From positions 186,001-250,000 of the forward strand of contig CAVQEK010000003.1 in assembly GCA_963711495.1 (NCBI GenBank): DNA of 64,000 bases. The letters are read 5' to 3'. Of the stretch, positions 35,377 to 44,676 are shown one piece after another (position 1 is the first letter of the stretch; every line of letters begins with the position of its first letter). The DNA is from CAVQEK01 sp963711495 (lineage in GTDB: Bacteria; Bacteroidota; Bacteroidia; Cytophagales; Cyclobacteriaceae). The position numbers and the translations under genes are program-made. The notes under the pieces were generated by a model. It was not told the origin of the DNA and did no database searches. It saw nothing but the letters and a program-made list of their open reading frames with translations.

Positions 35377-37524
35377 TCATGGTTCGATCAATCCACGATC
35401 CTTCAGTATGGGTTTGATATCCGGGGCATGACCGCGGAAATCCATGAACATTTTATTGTAATCTTCGGTATTTCCCCGCGATAAGATCATATCGCGGAAT
35501 CGCTGCCCGTTGGCCCTGGTAAGCCCACCATTTTCCTCGAACCAGGCATAGGCGTCGTCATCCAGCATTTCTGTCCATAAATAAGCGTAATAACCAGCGG
35601 CATACCCGTTGCCCCAAATGTGCAGGAAGTAACTGGAGCGATATCGCGGTGGAACCTGTGGTATATCGAGGTTGGTCCTTTCCAAGGCATTGGCCTCAAA
35701 ACTATCAACCGATTTCACACTATCCTCGGCAGAAATGGTATGCCATTCCATATCCAGGTCGGCTGCGCCCAATATTTCCGTCAGCTTATAACCCTGATTG
35801 AACGTAGTAGACCTTTTTATCTTATCTATCAATTCCTGAGGCATTGGCTTCCCGGTTTTATAGTGTATTGCGTAATGATGCAACACTTTCGGGTCAAGTG
35901 CCCAGTGTTCATTAAACTGAGAGGGCAACTCTACGAAGTCGCGCGCTACATTAGTGCCAGACAGGCTGGGGTAGGTCTGATCGGCAAAAAAACCGTGCAG
36001 GGCGTGGCCAAACTCATGGAACATGGTAGTAACATCATCATAACTGATCAGGGCAGGTTCTCCGGGTGCAGGCTTGGTGAAGTTGCACACATTATAGATC
36101 ACTGGTTTGGTCCCTAATAATTTTGACTGCTCCACCACATTGCTCATCCAGGCACCGCCCGATTTATTATCGCGTTTGAAGTAGTCCACATAAAATAATC
36201 CGAGTTCACTGCTGTCCTGATCATACAATTCGTAGACCCGCATATCCGGCTGATATACCGGTATGTCTGTTCTGCGTTTGAAAGTGAGACCGTAGAGTTG
36301 ATTGGCGGCATAAAATACTCCGTTTTCCAACACATTGAACAATTCAAAATAAGGCTTGATCTGGTTTTCATCCAGATCATATCGCGCTTTGCGCACTTTT
36401 TCCGAATAGTAATTCCAATCCCAGGGTTCAAGTTGGACACTCTTTTTTTCGTGATCGATTACCTGTTGCAGATCGCCGGCTTCTTTCCTGGCTTTGGCTG
36501 TAGCCGGAGGCACTAATTTTTTTAAAAAGTTCTGTACAGTTTGTGGCGTTTTGGCCATTTGATCCTGTAAATTCCAGGCGGCATAGTTCGGGAATCCAAG
36601 CAACTTGGCTTTTTCTGCCCGAATGGCAGCTATACGCTTAATCGTTTCCCTGGTGTCATTTTTATCGCCCTTTTCTGCCCGAGTCCAGGACGCTTCGAAT
36701 AATCGGTGGCGTGTACCTCTGTTTTCCAACGATTGCAAAGCCGGTTGTTGGGTAGTATTTTGTAGCGGGATGAGCCATTTATCATCCTTTCCGTTGGCCG
36801 CTGCATCCTGAGCGGCTGCCTTCATGTCACCTTCAGAAAATCCTTTGAGAGCCTCTTTATTGTCAACCACCAAAGCGCCAGCCTTTGCCACCGCCAGCAA
36901 CATGTTGGTGAACTTGGCACTCAGAGAGGCTTCCTCTTCATTCAGTTTTTTTAGTTTTGTCTTGTCATCCGCCGAAAGATTGGCTCCCGCACGCACGAAT
37001 TCTTTTTCATAGTAATCCAGTAACCGGGCGGACTCTGCATTCAGGTTGAGGGCATTCTTTTTTTGGTAAAGGGTCTTGATGCGCTCAAAAAGCTTGGTGT
37101 TGAGATAAATGGCATCTTGCTGGGCAGCTAACCTGGGGGCTATTTTTTCCTGGAGGTTTTGCAATACTGAATCGGTATTGGCACCAGACAGCATATTGAA
37201 GACATGGTTAACCCGATGTAGCAGTTGTCCGCTTTCCTCCAATGCCACCAGGGTATTTTCAAAGGTCGGTGCTTCCGCATTATTGGCAATATTTTCCACT
37301 TCTTCCAATTGACGTTTTATACCCTCATCAAACGCCGGCTCAAAGTCGCTGTCTTTTATTTTGGTAAAATCTGGCGCTTGAAAAGGGAGTGTACTGGGTT
37401 CCATGAAAGGATTTGAGGCTAGCGCTGTATTATTTTCCATAGCTTGTTCTTGTCGCTTGTTTTGATGGCACGACGCTATCACCAGCATCAAGATGCCGGC
37501 AGCAAAAATTGTTATTCTCTTCAT
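35377..37524 (-). CDS. dcp: M3-family oligopeptidase (peptidyl-dipeptidase Dcp-like), lipoprotein
   Basis: A 715-residue protein with a lipoprotein signal (IFAAGILMLVIASC, lipobox Cys19). A long helical N-terminal region leads to the M3 zinc site TMFHEFGHALHGFFAD (HExxH). The third ligand Glu is downstream, and the Tyr/His-rich substrate-binding segment RYRSSYFLHIWGNGYAAGYY lies near the C terminus. Dcp/OpdA enzymes clip dipeptides or short peptides. The lipobox puts this one on the outer or inner membrane facing the periplasm, as is common in Bacteroidota. It is monocistronic with a strong terminator. Confidence 0.9.
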   Translation of the reverse strand: MKRITIFAAGILMLVIASCHQNKRQEQAMENNTALASNPFMEPSTLPFQAPDFTKIKDSDFEPAFDEGIKRQLEEVENIANNAEAPTFENTLVALEESGQLLHRVNHVFNMLSGANTDSVLQNLQEKIAPRLAAQQDAIYLNTKLFERIKTLYQKKNALNLNAESARLLDYYEKEFVRAGANLSADDKTKLKKLNEEEASLSAKFTNMLLAVAKAGALVVDNKEALKGFSEGDMKAAAQDAAANGKDDKWLIPLQNTTQQPALQSLENRGTRHRLFEASWTRAEKGDKNDTRETIKRIAAIRAEKAKLLGFPNYAAWNLQDQMAKTPQTVQNFLKKLVPPATAKARKEAGDLQQVIDHEKKSVQLEPWDWNYYSEKVRKARYDLDENQIKPYFELFNVLENGVFYAANQLYGLTFKRRTDIPVYQPDMRVYELYDQDSSELGLFYVDYFKRDNKSGGAWMSNVVEQSKLLGTKPVIYNVCNFTKPAPGEPALISYDDVTTMFHEFGHALHGFFADQTYPSLSGTNVARDFVELPSQFNEHWALDPKVLHHYAIHYKTGKPMPQELIDKIKRSTTFNQGYKLTEILGAADLDMEWHTISAEDSVKSVDSFEANALERTNLDIPQVPPRYRSSYFLHIWGNGYAAGYYAYLWTEMLDDDAYAWFEENGGLTRANGQRFRDMILSRGNTEDYNKMFMDFRGHAPDIKPILKDRGLIEP

Positions 37525-38067
37525 ATTTATAATGGTCAGGGATAAAATATTAGATGAACTTTACAGGTCAAAACAATACTTCGTGACTCGTAGTTCCATC
37601 TTTTAAACGGGACGAAAGTAAAATTTATTGGTGGTAAGTGCAATGGAAATAAACAGACTTTTCAACGCACATAAACTCATTGGGATATGAACATATGAAA
37701 ATATTAAAATTTGCTCTCGATAGGATTAATGGTGAATAAAGGGTAGCTTTGTGGCTCAATAATCAAAGTGGCCATCCTTAGTGCGATCGATCACGGTTTC
37801 ATTTTGGATTTTTTCATCTCGTTGATTAATATAAAGAAATAAAATATAGTTAAAGATTATAGCGTTAGAAAAGACAGTGGGCAATGTCCCATTAAAGTTG
37901 TTATTAAAGTATGAATCACCGGAATGTCTTTAGTATTTCTGGTATTTTCCCACAATGTGCAAACAGATGATCAAGTGCTTATAAACCAATTTCGTTTGAA
38001 GAATTGAAAGAAAGAATTAATTCCATCCTTATGATTTGTAAGGGCTTGTAAAAAAGCTCAAAACTAA
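37525..38067. other. intergenic gap between divergent genes
   Basis: AT-rich region separating the M3 peptidase and desaturase genes; both promoters must be here. No clear consensus, hairpin or gene is seen. Confidence 0.4.
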
Positions 38068-38130
38068 AATATCACTAATATCAAATATCCTAAATTTTCG
38101 AAAGCAACAGATTCGGATTTTGCCAAAACA

Positions 38131-39174
38131 TTGAAAGGCAGAGTCAACGATTATTTTAATCGGAATAATCTGAGTAGGTACGGCAACAAAAGTATGGTGT
38201 TGAAGACCATTTTTATGTTTGGTGTATTTCTTATCCCATTGGTCTTTATCAATTCAGGAATCATTACGAATCCATGGTTGTTATTTGCTTTATATATGCT
38301 CAGCGGACTAGGGATCGCGGGTATCGGAATGGGCGTGATGCACGACGCCAACCATGGCACCTATTCCGGAAACCGGAAAGTAAACAAGTATCTTGGATAT
38401 ACCATGAATCTTATCGGGGCTAATGACACGGTCTGGAAGATTCAGCACAACGTACTTCACCATACCTATACTAATATTGATGAGGCCGATGGCGATATCA
38501 ATCCTCCGTTGATACTGAGATTTTCTCCACATGCTAAAAGGTACTGGCTGCACCGGTTCCAGCATCTTTATGTGTGGTTTTTCTATGGAATTTCTACCTT
38601 TTCATGGGTAACCATGATGGATTTTATCCGCATCAAACGTTACCGGAAAATGGGGTTTTTCAGCAGAAAAGGAGAATACAGCAAGGAAATGATCAGGATC
38701 ATTGCCTGGAAGCTATTGTATTATTCCTATTCCCTTATATTGCCGCTGGTAATGGTGCCTTTAGCTCCATGGATTGTTATTTTGGCTTTTTTAAGCATGC
38801 ACTTTATCTCCGGACTGAGTTTGAGTATTGTTTTCCAAACAGCCCATGTGATGCCCAATACGGATTTCCCATTGCCGAACGAAAATGGGCTGATCGCAAA
38901 CGACTGGACAATTCATCAAATGGCGACAACCAGTAATTTTGCGCCCAATAGCAGGTTGTTCTCCTGGCTGATCGGAGGGTTGAATTATCAGGTGGAACAT
39001 CATTTATTTCCCAATATTTGCCATATACATTATAAAAAGATATCACGCATTGTAGCAGAGACGGCCCAGGAATATGGCATACCCTACCTGACCAAAAAAA
39101 CTTTCATTGCGGCTGTGAGTGACCATATTAAAATGCTGCGTCAACTGGGTAAAATGGAGATGACATCCGCATAA
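38131..39174 (+). CDS. membrane fatty acid desaturase (acyl-lipid / acyl-CoA front-end type)
   Basis: 347 residues with four or more membrane helices and the three histidine boxes that bind the di-iron centre: HDANHG (about 71), HNVLHHTYTN (about 107) and NYQVEHHLFPNICHIHY (about 291). The QxxHH third box is typical of front-end or linoleoyl-type desaturases. The only canonical start is TTG at 38131. The in-frame sequence before it (KFSKATDSDFAKT) looks like the conserved family N terminus, so translation may begin earlier from an unusual codon, or the ATG has been lost. It introduces double bonds into membrane lipids, and the next genes are a helicase and a cold-shock protein. Confidence 0.88.
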   Translation: MKGRVNDYFNRNNLSRYGNKSMVLKTIFMFGVFLIPLVFINSGIITNPWLLFALYMLSGLGIAGIGMGVMHDANHGTYSGNRKVNKYLGYTMNLIGANDTVWKIQHNVLHHTYTNIDEADGDINPPLILRFSPHAKRYWLHRFQHLYVWFFYGISTFSWVTMMDFIRIKRYRKMGFFSRKGEYSKEMIRIIAWKLLYYSYSLILPLVMVPLAPWIVILAFLSMHFISGLSLSIVFQTAHVMPNTDFPLPNENGLIANDWTIHQMATTSNFAPNSRLFSWLIGGLNYQVEHHLFPNICHIHYKKISRIVAETAQEYGIPYLTKKTFIAAVSDHIKMLRQLGKMEMTSA

Positions 39175-39230
39175 AACTAAACCACAAGAACTGCGGAGAT
39201 CCCGCAAACATTAATCATTGAAAAAACATT

Positions 39231-40442
39231 ATGAATTATATAAAAACGAAAAATAAGGAGAACAGCAGGTTCTTAGGAAACAATGGTCCCGGACGTTTCT
39301 CTCAGCGGGGAAAAAGCAGGAATAAAATGGCCATTTCCACGATCGATCCAAACAGATTGATCAAGAAAGCGTTTGGTGAGGAGGAAGAAGCATTTTCGCC
39401 CTCTCGGACATTTGAACAAATGCCCATACACCGGAAATTGAAGATCAATCTGGCGAAGAAAGGATTTATTCATCCCACACAAATCCAGGAGAAAACCCTG
39501 GAACATTTGTTAGTCGGTCGTGATCTTTTAGGCGTAGCGAATACGGGAACCGGGAAAACAGGGGCCTTTCTGATCCCGATAATCGAACGATTGCTCCATA
39601 CTTCACAACCCTTCAGTTCATTGATTGTGGTGCCTACACGGGAGCTGGCACTGCAAGTGGAAGAAGAATGGAAAAGTCTGACCCTGGGTCTTGGACTATA
39701 TGGGGCCAGCTTTATCGGCGGCACCAGCGTGGGACGTGACCTTGGCCAGCTTCGTCGACAAAATCATATCATCATTGGTACACCGGGCAGATTAATGGAT
39801 CTTACCAGTCGCGGTGCGCTGCGGTTACAGGATATTTCTGTGCTGGTGCTGGATGAATTTGACCGCATGCTGGATATGGGCTTTATCAACGATATTAAGA
39901 AAATTGTGCGTTTGATGCACAACAGAAAGCATACGATGTTGTTTTCCGCCACCATGGATCAAACTCAAAAGTCATTGATCAGCACGCTGTTACGCGATCC
40001 TGTTGAAGTAAAGGTGAACGCGGGCACGGCACCAAGCGATCAGATCGAGCAAGACATCATCAGAGTACCTCAGGACGGCGATAAATTTAAAATGTTGCTA
40101 AACCTGATCGATAACAAAGAATTTGAGAAGGTACTGATTTTTGCCGAAACAAAAAGATTGGTGGATAAAGTCAGTAAAAAGCTGATTCAATCGGGCATAC
40201 GGGCCGCATTGATTCACGGCAATAAGTCGCAAAATTACAGAAATAATGCCCTGAATCAGTTTAAAAAAGGACATGTACAGGTACTCGTGGCCACTGATGT
40301 TGCTGCACGGGGAATTGATGTGTCCGATATAACTCATGTGATTAATTACCAGCTACCGATGAATTTCGAGAGCTATATACATAGAATAGGACGTACTGGT
40401 CGTGCCGGAAAAAGAGGAAAAGCCATCACTTTTGTAGATTGA
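39231..40442 (+). CDS. DEAD-box RNA helicase (RhlE/CsdA-like)
   Basis: 403 residues. Q motif: FIHPTQIQEKTLEHL. Motif I: ANTGTGKTGAF. Motif Ia: VVPTRELALQ. Motif II: LVLDEFDRML, with DEFD in place of DEAD. Motif III: FSATM. The C-terminal RecA domain has ATDVAARGIDV (V) and YIHRIGRTGRAGKRGKA (VI). The first 60 residues are a basic, Asn/Lys/Arg-rich extension, while the long C-terminal tail of CsdA is absent. It unwinds RNA structures using ATP. It lies 57 bases after the desaturase and 90 bases before a cold-shock protein on the same strand, which points to a cold or growth-resumption role. Confidence 0.92.
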   Translation: MNYIKTKNKENSRFLGNNGPGRFSQRGKSRNKMAISTIDPNRLIKKAFGEEEEAFSPSRTFEQMPIHRKLKINLAKKGFIHPTQIQEKTLEHLLVGRDLLGVANTGTGKTGAFLIPIIERLLHTSQPFSSLIVVPTRELALQVEEEWKSLTLGLGLYGASFIGGTSVGRDLGQLRRQNHIIIGTPGRLMDLTSRGALRLQDISVLVLDEFDRMLDMGFINDIKKIVRLMHNRKHTMLFSATMDQTQKSLISTLLRDPVEVKVNAGTAPSDQIEQDIIRVPQDGDKFKMLLNLIDNKEFEKVLIFAETKRLVDKVSKKLIQSGIRAALIHGNKSQNYRNNALNQFKKGHVQVLVATDVAARGIDVSDITHVINYQLPMNFESYIHRIGRTGRAGKRGKAITFVD

Positions 40443-40532
40443 GCTTGTTCGCTTTGATCGGACCATGATTTGGTGATCTCTATATAAATTAATTTAGTTA
40501 AAACAATTGTTAAATTTTATTCATTAAAAGTA

Positions 40533-40727
40533 ATGCCGCAAGGAACAGTTAAATTCTTTAATAATGCCAAAGGTTTTGGCTTTATTAAACCATCAGATTC
40601 AAGTGCCGATGTATTCGTACATCAAAGTGGTCTCGTCGATGAAATTCGTGAGAATGACAAGGTAAAGTATGATGTGGAAAGAGGTAAAAAAGGATTGAGT
40701 GCCGTCAATGTTGAATTGATAGACTAA
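40533..40727 (+). CDS. cspA: cold-shock domain protein
   Basis: 64 residues forming a single cold-shock domain: MPQGTVKFFNNAKGFGFIKP holds RNP1 (KGFGFI), and DVFVHQSGL is RNP2. Slightly divergent C-terminal strands follow (KVKYDVERGKKGLSAVNVEL). It binds single-stranded RNA and acts as an RNA chaperone or antiterminator. The roughly 90-base 5' region is AT-rich. A strong intrinsic terminator follows within 25 bases, so the helicase-csp unit ends here. Confidence 0.93.
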   Translation: MPQGTVKFFNNAKGFGFIKPSDSSADVFVHQSGLVDEIRENDKVKYDVERGKKGLSAVNVELID

Positions 40728-40749
40728 AATTTATTTTTCCCCTTTTATG

Positions 40750-40777
40750 AAGCCATTGTCATCAATGGCTTTTTTTA
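40750..40777 (+). terminator. intrinsic terminator after the cold-shock gene
   Basis: Stem AAGCCATTG (40750-40758) pairs with CAATGGCTT (40763-40771) across a 4-base loop and runs straight into a T tract. It is a textbook Rho-independent terminator. Confidence 0.85.
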
Positions 40778-40902
40778 TGGGTCAATGGGTGAGAGGTTTT
40801 AGAACAAGTTTGATTTTAAAATATGAATCCATAACTGAATGTGAATTGTTTTTATGGGCACATCATTTTTTATGATAATTTTATGTTGAACTTTTTAAGC
40901 TC

Positions 40903-41976
40903 ATGAATCCGAAACAAAGAATCCAAAATATTCTGGACAGAAAGCCGGTCGACAGAATGCCGGTGGATCTATGGCATACCTCTGAGGTGGAACAGGCGTT
41001 GATAACGCATACTGGTGCTGCAGATGATTTTGAAATGTGGAAGGCACTGGGATTGGATAAAATTGTGTGGGTATTTATGGAGTATTTAACAGAAGGTGGG
41101 GGAAGAGCCGGATCACAAGTTGGGGCACAAACAGCAGGCGTACGCACTATGTGGGGCGTACCATTAAAAAAGGTCGTTTCGGGGGAGTCCCACTACGAGG
41201 AATTTGGTCAGGCGCCTATGTTAGGTTATGAGACGCCGTTGGATGTGGAGCAATATCCTTTCTGGCCTGATCCCGACAAATTTGATTATAAGACGGCCAT
41301 TGAACTGGCTAAAAGGGCGTCGAAAGACTTTGCGGTGATTGGCCCGTGGGTGTCATTTTTTGAGATTTATTGCCAACTGCGCGGCATCGAGCAGGCGTTG
41401 CTGGATGTGCTGATGTATCCGGACCTGGTGCAGGCCACGCTGGACAGGGTGGAGGACATTCAGACCCGGATGATGAAACGATTTCTGGATCAGGCGTCTA
41501 CATATCTCGATCTGGTATTTATAAGCGATGATATTGGAGGACAAGACAACCTGCTGATTTCACCCGAATCATGGTCACTATTGCTGCAACCTCGACTGCG
41601 CAGGTGGTGTGACCTGATACATTCCTATGATTTGAAGGTATTTTACCACACCGACGGTGCTGCTGAGATGCTAATCGGGTCATTGATAGATTGTGGGATT
41701 GACGTACTGAATCCAATACAGCATGCATGCCAGGGTATGGAAACCGATAAGCTCAAAAAAAAATATGGCAATGCGGTGATTTTTCATGGGGGCATTGATA
41801 ACCAAACCGTGTTGCCCTTCGGCACACCGGATGATGTGCGCAAAGAAACATTGCATTGTCTGGAAACCCTGGGGGCAGGTCGCGAAGGATTTATATGCAG
41901 CTCGTGTCACAATGTACAGGCCGGAACATCCGTAGAGAACATACTGGCGATGATCGAAACGGTAAAAGCGTGGTAG
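40903..41976 (+). CDS. uroporphyrinogen decarboxylase (URO-D)-family protein
   Basis: 357 residues with a URO-D TIM-barrel pattern: MNPKQRIQNILDRKPVDRMP at the start, VIGPWVSFFEIYCQLRG, FISDDIGGQDNLLISPESW, KVFYHTDGAAEMLIGSLIDC and GIDNQTVLPFGTPDDVRKET. The divergence and the MtaA/CmuA-like motifs suggest the methyltransferase/unknown branch rather than haem synthesis (HemE). The stop is TAG. It is followed 62 bases later by a large glycosidase-like gene on the same strand, and this pairing recurs in polysaccharide-utilising Bacteroidota. The reaction is not known. Confidence 0.8.
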   Translation: MNPKQRIQNILDRKPVDRMPVDLWHTSEVEQALITHTGAADDFEMWKALGLDKIVWVFMEYLTEGGGRAGSQVGAQTAGVRTMWGVPLKKVVSGESHYEEFGQAPMLGYETPLDVEQYPFWPDPDKFDYKTAIELAKRASKDFAVIGPWVSFFEIYCQLRGIEQALLDVLMYPDLVQATLDRVEDIQTRMMKRFLDQASTYLDLVFISDDIGGQDNLLISPESWSLLLQPRLRRWCDLIHSYDLKVFYHTDGAAEMLIGSLIDCGIDVLNPIQHACQGMETDKLKKKYGNAVIFHGGIDNQTVLPFGTPDDVRKETLHCLETLGAGREGFICSSCHNVQAGTSVENILAMIETVKAW

Positions 41977-42038
41977 TACCCTGATGATTTCCAGGGCAGT
42001 CTGAAGGTTTTGCCGGATAATTATACAATAGCAAAATA

Positions 42039-44546
42039 ATGAAAGTAACAGGGAAATTGGTCGTATTTCTGTTTGTCATTTCCTTTGGACAGGGGATAGC
42101 GCAAGAAGCAATAATTCATGAGGTGCAAAAACAACAATTGATCATCCGGAACAAAGACAAAAGCCTGATCGTGTTGGCTGATTACGGTAAAGGTTGCGAG
42201 ATAAGCTCGTTGAAAGTGCTTGGATATGAGGTATTATCTCATGAGCACGGTGTGCGGGGCAGCCTGAAGCAGGATGGCCAGTGGTACAAGGCTACAGGTC
42301 CGGTTGATCGTAAAAATATTACCATAACGGGTGATCAGGTCGTCATCGATAGCATTAACATCCCGACCAAATCTGGTAGGATAATCGAGCAGTGGACATT
42401 TGAACCGGGCACAGATTATATTGACTGGACCATCGAGTGCAACTATGGTGGAAACGTGTCTTTTGAGGATATGGGTTTTCCCGAATGGTCATTTGACAAG
42501 ATGGATACATGGACTGGGGCATTACTTGGCACTGGCGGTGTGGCATGGTGTAAATTGTTTGACCACGACAATGCATCCTATGCCAATCATACTTCTAAGG
42601 TGATCTGTTGGAACCAACAGCGCGATATTGGATTGAAAATTGACCTCATTGACCATAAAAATTATGAGGCGGCGGTACGGTTTAGCAGGCAGCCGGATGG
42701 CCGATGGACATTGAACCAATCGATCTCCGAGGAAAGACTGCGCACCAGGCATTATCTGTGCCGGTTTATCATAGACCGGCAGGATATATGGAATACTGCA
42801 GATGCACGTGGAAAAGTGCGGGTTACGTATCGTTTAAGTGCATTCAAATATAACAATGTTTACCAAAGAGGAAATTTTAAAGGTATAGATGAGGAAAAGG
42901 TAAGGAAGGTAATGAATACCATCGCCCGGGTGGGGGTGATCGATGATAAATTGATGGGATCGAACAACTGGCATATAAACATGGGTTATGTGTGCTTGCA
43001 TGAGCCATGGATTGCACAGATGGGCATGGCCATTGACGATCCATTGTACATTGACAACTATAGGCGCACGTTGGATTACTACCGGGATAATGCCGTTATG
43101 CCGGATGGAAACGTGAAGGATCGCTGGGGTTATCGTATCTGGGATTCACAAAAGGGGACCTTTTCAAAGGGATTTTATGATACACAATGGGGCAATTTGC
43201 TCGATGCCAATACAGATTACATCATTAACATAGCTGAATTGTATGATCTGAATGGCGATACGGAATGGGTGAGGACCCACAAGCGACAATGCGAATTGGT
43301 CCTTGAATATTTATTGAAACGCGATACCGATCATGACGGATTATATGAAATGTTTACACAATCGTGCCGGGATCAAAAGGGAAGCGACTGGGTGGATATC
43401 ATTTGGGCATCGTGGGAAAATGGTTTCGTGAATGCCAAACTTTACGAGGCTCTGCGGCTATGGGCAGAAGTGGAAAATGTGTTGGGTGATCCTGTTCGGG
43501 CAAATAATTACAGGGTACTTGCTGAGAAGATCAAAAAACGTTTCAATGAAACGATAGACAATGGCGGCTTGTGGAATCCCAAAAAAAACTGGTATGTCTA
43601 TTGGCGTGATAAGGACAATACGATTCATGGGAACAACCTGTTTTTACCCGTCAACTTTATGGCGATCGCTTATGGAATATGTGATGACCCGGAAAGGCAT
43701 AAGGCTATACTCGATCAGACAGAGCAACTGATGCAACGCGAAGGCTTGTTCTTCTGGCCGCTCAATTTTTACACCTTTCAGAAGACCGAGGGCAAGGACA
43801 CAAATTTTCCTTTTCCAAGTTATGAAAACGGAGATATTTTTCTAGCTTGGGGAGAGCTGGGGATTCGGGCGTACAAAAATTATGACCCGGCCATTCCGCT
43901 GAAATATATCAAGAACCTATTGGACAAGTACGAGGAAGACGGGCTGGCCTACCAAAGATACACGCGGCGGGAACAGAAAGGGGCAGGTCAAGACATCCTG
44001 GCTAATAACTGCATGCCGGTCGTGGGTTTGTACAGGGATATTTTTGGCATACAACCCAAATACAACCGTCTATACCTGGATCCACACATTACCACCGAAA
44101 TGAGCGGAACGCAGATTAACTACAACCTTAGAGGCGATGAATATCATATTGTGTTAAAAACGGGAGCATACAATGTCACTTGCAACGGTTTGTCGATCAG
44201 CGCTTCTACACCTTATGGAATCTGTGCAGAAGCAGGTACTTTGACCTATTTTCATGCACAGCTAAATACTCCTTCTTTGGTGGTGAAGGGAGATAAAAAC
44301 GTACCAATGGCACTTGAAATCGGAACATGGGTTGATACAAGACAATGGAAACTCACTTCTACACAGTCTGTGAAGAATGTGTTGCAGGTGGTGAAGGACC
44401 TGGAAACGAATACGAATTATGAAGTGATTGTTGATGATAACCCCACCCAGCATATAACCAGCAATGCTTCAGGAGAAATCACCTTGGCAGGCCTGCCACT
44501 TAAGGACTCCCAAAATAGTATGACTATAGTGATAAAAAAGCGATAG
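42039..44546 (+). CDS. exported six-hairpin glycosidase-like protein
   Basis: 835 residues with a signal peptide (LVVFLFVISFGQGIAQ). An N-terminal beta domain (about 20-280) leads to an (alpha/alpha)6 toroid at about 290-660. Toroid features include YYRDNAVMPDGNVKDRWGYR, RDTDHDGLYEMFTQSCRDQK, DIIWASWENGFVNAKLYEAL and NGGLWNPKKNWYVYWRDKDN. A C-terminal beta-rich tail follows. The layout resembles the MGH1/GH63- or GH78-type enzymes that act on alpha-linked sugars, but I cannot assign a family or substrate. Candidate acidic residues sit in the Trp-Glu-Asn and Asp-rich loops. It is probably cotranscribed with the URO-D-family gene. The stop is TAG. Confidence 0.7.
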   Translation: MKVTGKLVVFLFVISFGQGIAQEAIIHEVQKQQLIIRNKDKSLIVLADYGKGCEISSLKVLGYEVLSHEHGVRGSLKQDGQWYKATGPVDRKNITITGDQVVIDSINIPTKSGRIIEQWTFEPGTDYIDWTIECNYGGNVSFEDMGFPEWSFDKMDTWTGALLGTGGVAWCKLFDHDNASYANHTSKVICWNQQRDIGLKIDLIDHKNYEAAVRFSRQPDGRWTLNQSISEERLRTRHYLCRFIIDRQDIWNTADARGKVRVTYRLSAFKYNNVYQRGNFKGIDEEKVRKVMNTIARVGVIDDKLMGSNNWHINMGYVCLHEPWIAQMGMAIDDPLYIDNYRRTLDYYRDNAVMPDGNVKDRWGYRIWDSQKGTFSKGFYDTQWGNLLDANTDYIINIAELYDLNGDTEWVRTHKRQCELVLEYLLKRDTDHDGLYEMFTQSCRDQKGSDWVDIIWASWENGFVNAKLYEALRLWAEVENVLGDPVRANNYRVLAEKIKKRFNETIDNGGLWNPKKNWYVYWRDKDNTIHGNNLFLPVNFMAIAYGICDDPERHKAILDQTEQLMQREGLFFWPLNFYTFQKTEGKDTNFPFPSYENGDIFLAWGELGIRAYKNYDPAIPLKYIKNLLDKYEEDGLAYQRYTRREQKGAGQDILANNCMPVVGLYRDIFGIQPKYNRLYLDPHITTEMSGTQINYNLRGDEYHIVLKTGAYNVTCNGLSISASTPYGICAEAGTLTYFHAQLNTPSLVVKGDKNVPMALEIGTWVDTRQWKLTSTQSVKNVLQVVKDLETNTNYEVIVDDNPTQHITSNASGEITLAGLPLKDSQNSMTIVIKKR

Positions 44547-44575
44547 GCGATGCAAGGAATGCATACTATTTGACT

Positions 44576-44622
44576 TTCGTCTTCGACGTCATTCAGCAGG
44601 AGCGAAGCGACCGAAGAATCTT
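44576..44622 (+). repeat. dispersed intergenic repeat, copy A
   Basis: Core GTCATTCAGCAGGAGCGAAG followed by CGACCGAAGAATCT, right after the glycosidase stop. The same core recurs at 46.3, 47.85 and 49.4 kb, always between genes. Confidence 0.75.
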
Positions 44623-44676
44623 TTTAGACGTATTACAATTTTAAACGATAAACTTTCTTGAAAAAAAAGAGGAAGA

